The notes under the pieces were generated by a model. That model saw only the letters and a program-made list of their open reading frames with translations, made no database searches and was not told where the DNA came from. A stretch of DNA of 8,334 bases from Ignavibacteria bacterium (GTDB lineage Bacteria > Bacteroidota > Ignavibacteria > Kapaibacteriales > UBA4661): assembly GCA_013298375.1 (NCBI GenBank), contig JAAFHM010000198.1, forward strand, positions 1-8,334, read 5' to 3'. Made by a program: the position numbers and the translations under genes. Positions 7,801 through 8,334 of the stretch are shown piece after piece; the stretch's first letter is position 1, and every line of letters begins with the position of its first letter.

Positions 7801-8334
7801 AACAGCCCCGGAATCGTTAATTTACGCCATGTTGCGCCATTATCGGCAGAGCGAAACAGTCCGTTTTCCGATGTTCCGGCATACCAAAGTCCGTTACGCG
7901 AAGCAAGCGTGACAACCGCACCAATCCTTGCACTCGGCGCTGGCGCACTCCACGAGCGCCCGCTATCGGACGACCGATACACGCCTTCGTTTGTCCCGAC
8001 AAGCAGTCGCCCCAGTGCTAATGCGGCTGTCCATGCGGGAATACGCGGAAAAATGGCGGAATCCACGTGCGTCCAAAGCGCACCACCGTCGGAACTGCGC
8101 AACAGTCCTTGATTGGTCGCGCACCAGGTCACAATGCCGCTTTGCACAAAAGAATTTATCGCAGTGCCTGAGCCTTCAAGCGGGTTGAGAAAGATTTTCG
8201 ACCACGCTTGCGCCGAATTGTCGTCAGCACGAAAAATGCTGCCCGATGCCGTACCAACAAGCATTGAAAGCCCATTCGGGAGACCGATGGCAGAAATTTC
8301 ACTGCCGCCGAGACTTATTGCCGCACGTCGCCAC
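4893..8334 (-). CDS. Giant modular secreted protein: Asp-box propeller, IPT/TIG, ASH-like, FnIII-like, cohesin-like and type A T9SS sorting domain; 5' end outside window
   Basis: The frame is open to the window edge, so start and signal peptide are not visible; the ATG at 8264 is internal, since the 23 codons before it read like the same repeat protein. Numbering from that ATG: Asp-box repeats SSDGGALW (57), SSDSGRSW (98) and SADNGATW (139), exactly 41 residues apart, with a degenerate one near 12-21, indicate a BNR/Ycf48-type beta-propeller. Then come an IPT/TIG-like domain (187-271), a Bacteroidota-type surface repeat (278-383: YTLSGANL, APQGFELS), two ASH/choice-of-anchor-D-like domains (384-488, 489-602), an FnIII-like domain (603-700), another ASH-like region (701-825), a cohesin-like domain (840-1020) and the T9SS C-terminal domain (1042-1123: LTPNP, LDIVNVYGQTVKKI, LPTGSYFLVL, final MEVVR). 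It is probably exported by T9SS and surface-bound. No catalytic motif is seen. It overlaps the next gene by ATGA. Confidence 0.93.
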   Translation of the reverse strand, partial: WRRAAISLGGSEISAIGLPNGLSMLVGTASGSIFRADDNSAQAWSKIFLNPLEGSGTAINSFVQSGIVTWCATNQGLLRSSDGGALWTHVDSAIFPRIPAWTAALALGRLLVGTNEGVYRSSDSGRSWSAPAPSARIGAVVTLASRNGLWYAGTSENGLFRSADNGATWRKLTIPGLFGVTALLADSTRLVIGARNGIFELALPLPEEFPIISSLQPADSAIVGLSDVGITVNGLNFSTSASVIFSGQRLQPQSVSATQVAVTLPIALLSSIGTKTLEIVNSTTARISTPFRIVPIPENFPRVSVVGSLEPFSTFVTVISPVQRYTLSGANLRDSVILQAPQGFELSSDGAVWLPGRIAFQPQNGTLAQAISVRFRPLLSQNVSGFITHSSGGIVLQSLAIQGNPRSLALNIEPNGVIDLGSTRVGRNLRTSITLTNPNTVGITLTTIITGANPADFSVSAQQIVIPPSGSGSSGSATLEVVFSPRARGEREAIINLSGLASGQVMVRGRGVQAVFTLSPQDVVFATSAFVGQTARLPAETIRITNTGDVDDELSGLTLQGASGAFRFRERFTPTRLEAGASTSIPIILDFAPDADGTRRARLTAQAQDPFTTSNTVQLSGIGQVLSPPAITSPRAENLAGMVTIPLTWIAAPFATHYQVAMDEIANASQLLTRSTAITTSTSTPAPAFQNRRYYWTVRSLAVSGSDTLVRSPWQNWAYFSTTNEQRISLPPVLDFGAVATEQIESAPRGQPITVSSGAWRVVDVGIVQENTSPGADFRAFRILNHDALLGSAAMLRPLAETYTIAAAFKPPMARSRPYTALAELKVQNTLTNEMLTLPFQLVARAVSCPTASSVSVGNQGCPEVLLRVQILPRKSVYFPGDDVRLQVQLVQAFNTSPTTDRFFRQLRLTLDVESMSLLSFGERLSAGTAASGANSVRAVQYLTAQVENPALAPNPDGKIRLNVVRPANALQNVVLAELSGKAVIGLRGLGAPTGDSTESAIIRVSDVQWLSDNGDSLDAGQIITWGETRGAALAAERDTVTVNTCQTAPQGSLFLTSTFPVEIKPLTPNPVQSETTIAFSLQERAWTELDIVNVYGQTVKKILQAEMPPGEYSRRCSVMDLPTGSYFLVLRTPFETKQRRMEVVR
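4901..4908 (-). promoter_or_regulatory. Strong Shine-Dalgarno sequence of the OmpA-family gene, inside the upstream sorting domain
   Basis: GGAGGTGG lies four bases before the ATG at 4896. It is made of the codons for M-E-V-V, the last residues of the upstream T9SS cargo, so one stretch encodes the end of the sorting domain and recruits ribosomes for the next gene. It fixes the start of the OmpA gene upstream of the palindrome. Confidence 0.85.
7740..8333 (-). repeat. Region encoding tandem Asp-box (BNR-type) propeller repeats
   Basis: At least three clear repeats and one degenerate repeat share the pattern G-T/A-x-x-G-hydrophobic-x-R-S-x-D-x-G-x-x-W. Asp-box tryptophans fall at residues 64, 105 and 146 (numbered from the ATG at 8264), a strict 41-residue period. 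A degenerate copy has its W at 21, and a last half-repeat (LVIGARNGIFEL) is near 167-178. The array probably continues upstream of the window. Confidence 0.8.

Noticed and set aside
8262..8264. ATG at 8264 as the true start of the giant secreted protein
   Set aside because: No signal peptide follows it, and the frame before it is open to the window edge and encodes sequence of the same repeat type, so the real start is outside the window.
1..8334. tRNA, rRNA, CRISPR array, transposase, integrase or phage genes
   Set aside because: None was seen; nearly every base is covered by four co-directional genes.

Overview
The window looks like a surface and secretion locus from a bacterium of the Bacteroidota/Chlorobiota (FCB) group. 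Two large predicted secreted proteins end in C-terminal regions typical of type IX secretion system (T9SS, type A) sorting domains, which are essentially confined to that group. The protein style (Asp-box propeller, ASH-like, cohesin-like and Ig-like modules, and an OmpA protein with an N-terminal barrel) and the roughly balanced base composition would fit a Chlorobiota, Ignavibacteria or Kapaibacteria-type lineage. That finer placement is a guess from general resemblance. No T9SS machinery gene, RNA gene, CRISPR array, transposase or phage gene is visible.

All four genes lie on the minus strand and are read from high to low coordinates. They are: (C) 8334-4893, a giant modular secreted protein whose 5' end is outside the window; (B) 4896-2638, an outer-membrane barrel protein with two OmpA-type peptidoglycan-binding domains; (A) 2583-205, a second T9SS cargo protein with Ig-like modules; and (D) 208-1, the first 69 codons of a probable outer-membrane protein whose mature N-terminus resembles that of B. 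The order is cargo, OM protein, cargo, OM protein. Both cargo-to-OM junctions are 4-base ATGA overlaps, and B and A are separated by 54 bases with no visible terminator. The set therefore looks like one operon made of two copies of a cargo plus OM-protein module.

At each overlap the last codons of the cargo sorting domain also form the Shine-Dalgarno sequence of the next gene (GGAGGTGG for B, GGTGATCC for D). This suggests matched, coupled synthesis of each secreted cargo and its membrane partner. A cell-surface assembly in which B anchors to peptidoglycan through its OmpA domains while C and A are exported by T9SS is plausible but inferred.

The most unusual signal is a GC-rich imperfect palindrome related between two sites, 131-167 and 4783-4827. 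Each copy lies in frame inside the signal-peptide-coding region of an OM-protein gene (D and B), just before the hydrophobic core. It adds an Arg-rich segment ending in P-S/P-D-G. This resembles in principle the in-frame palindromic elements known from Rickettsia, but no matching family is recognised here. A further point is an A8 tract in B where a slip in either direction ends translation at once and would remove only the second OmpA domain.
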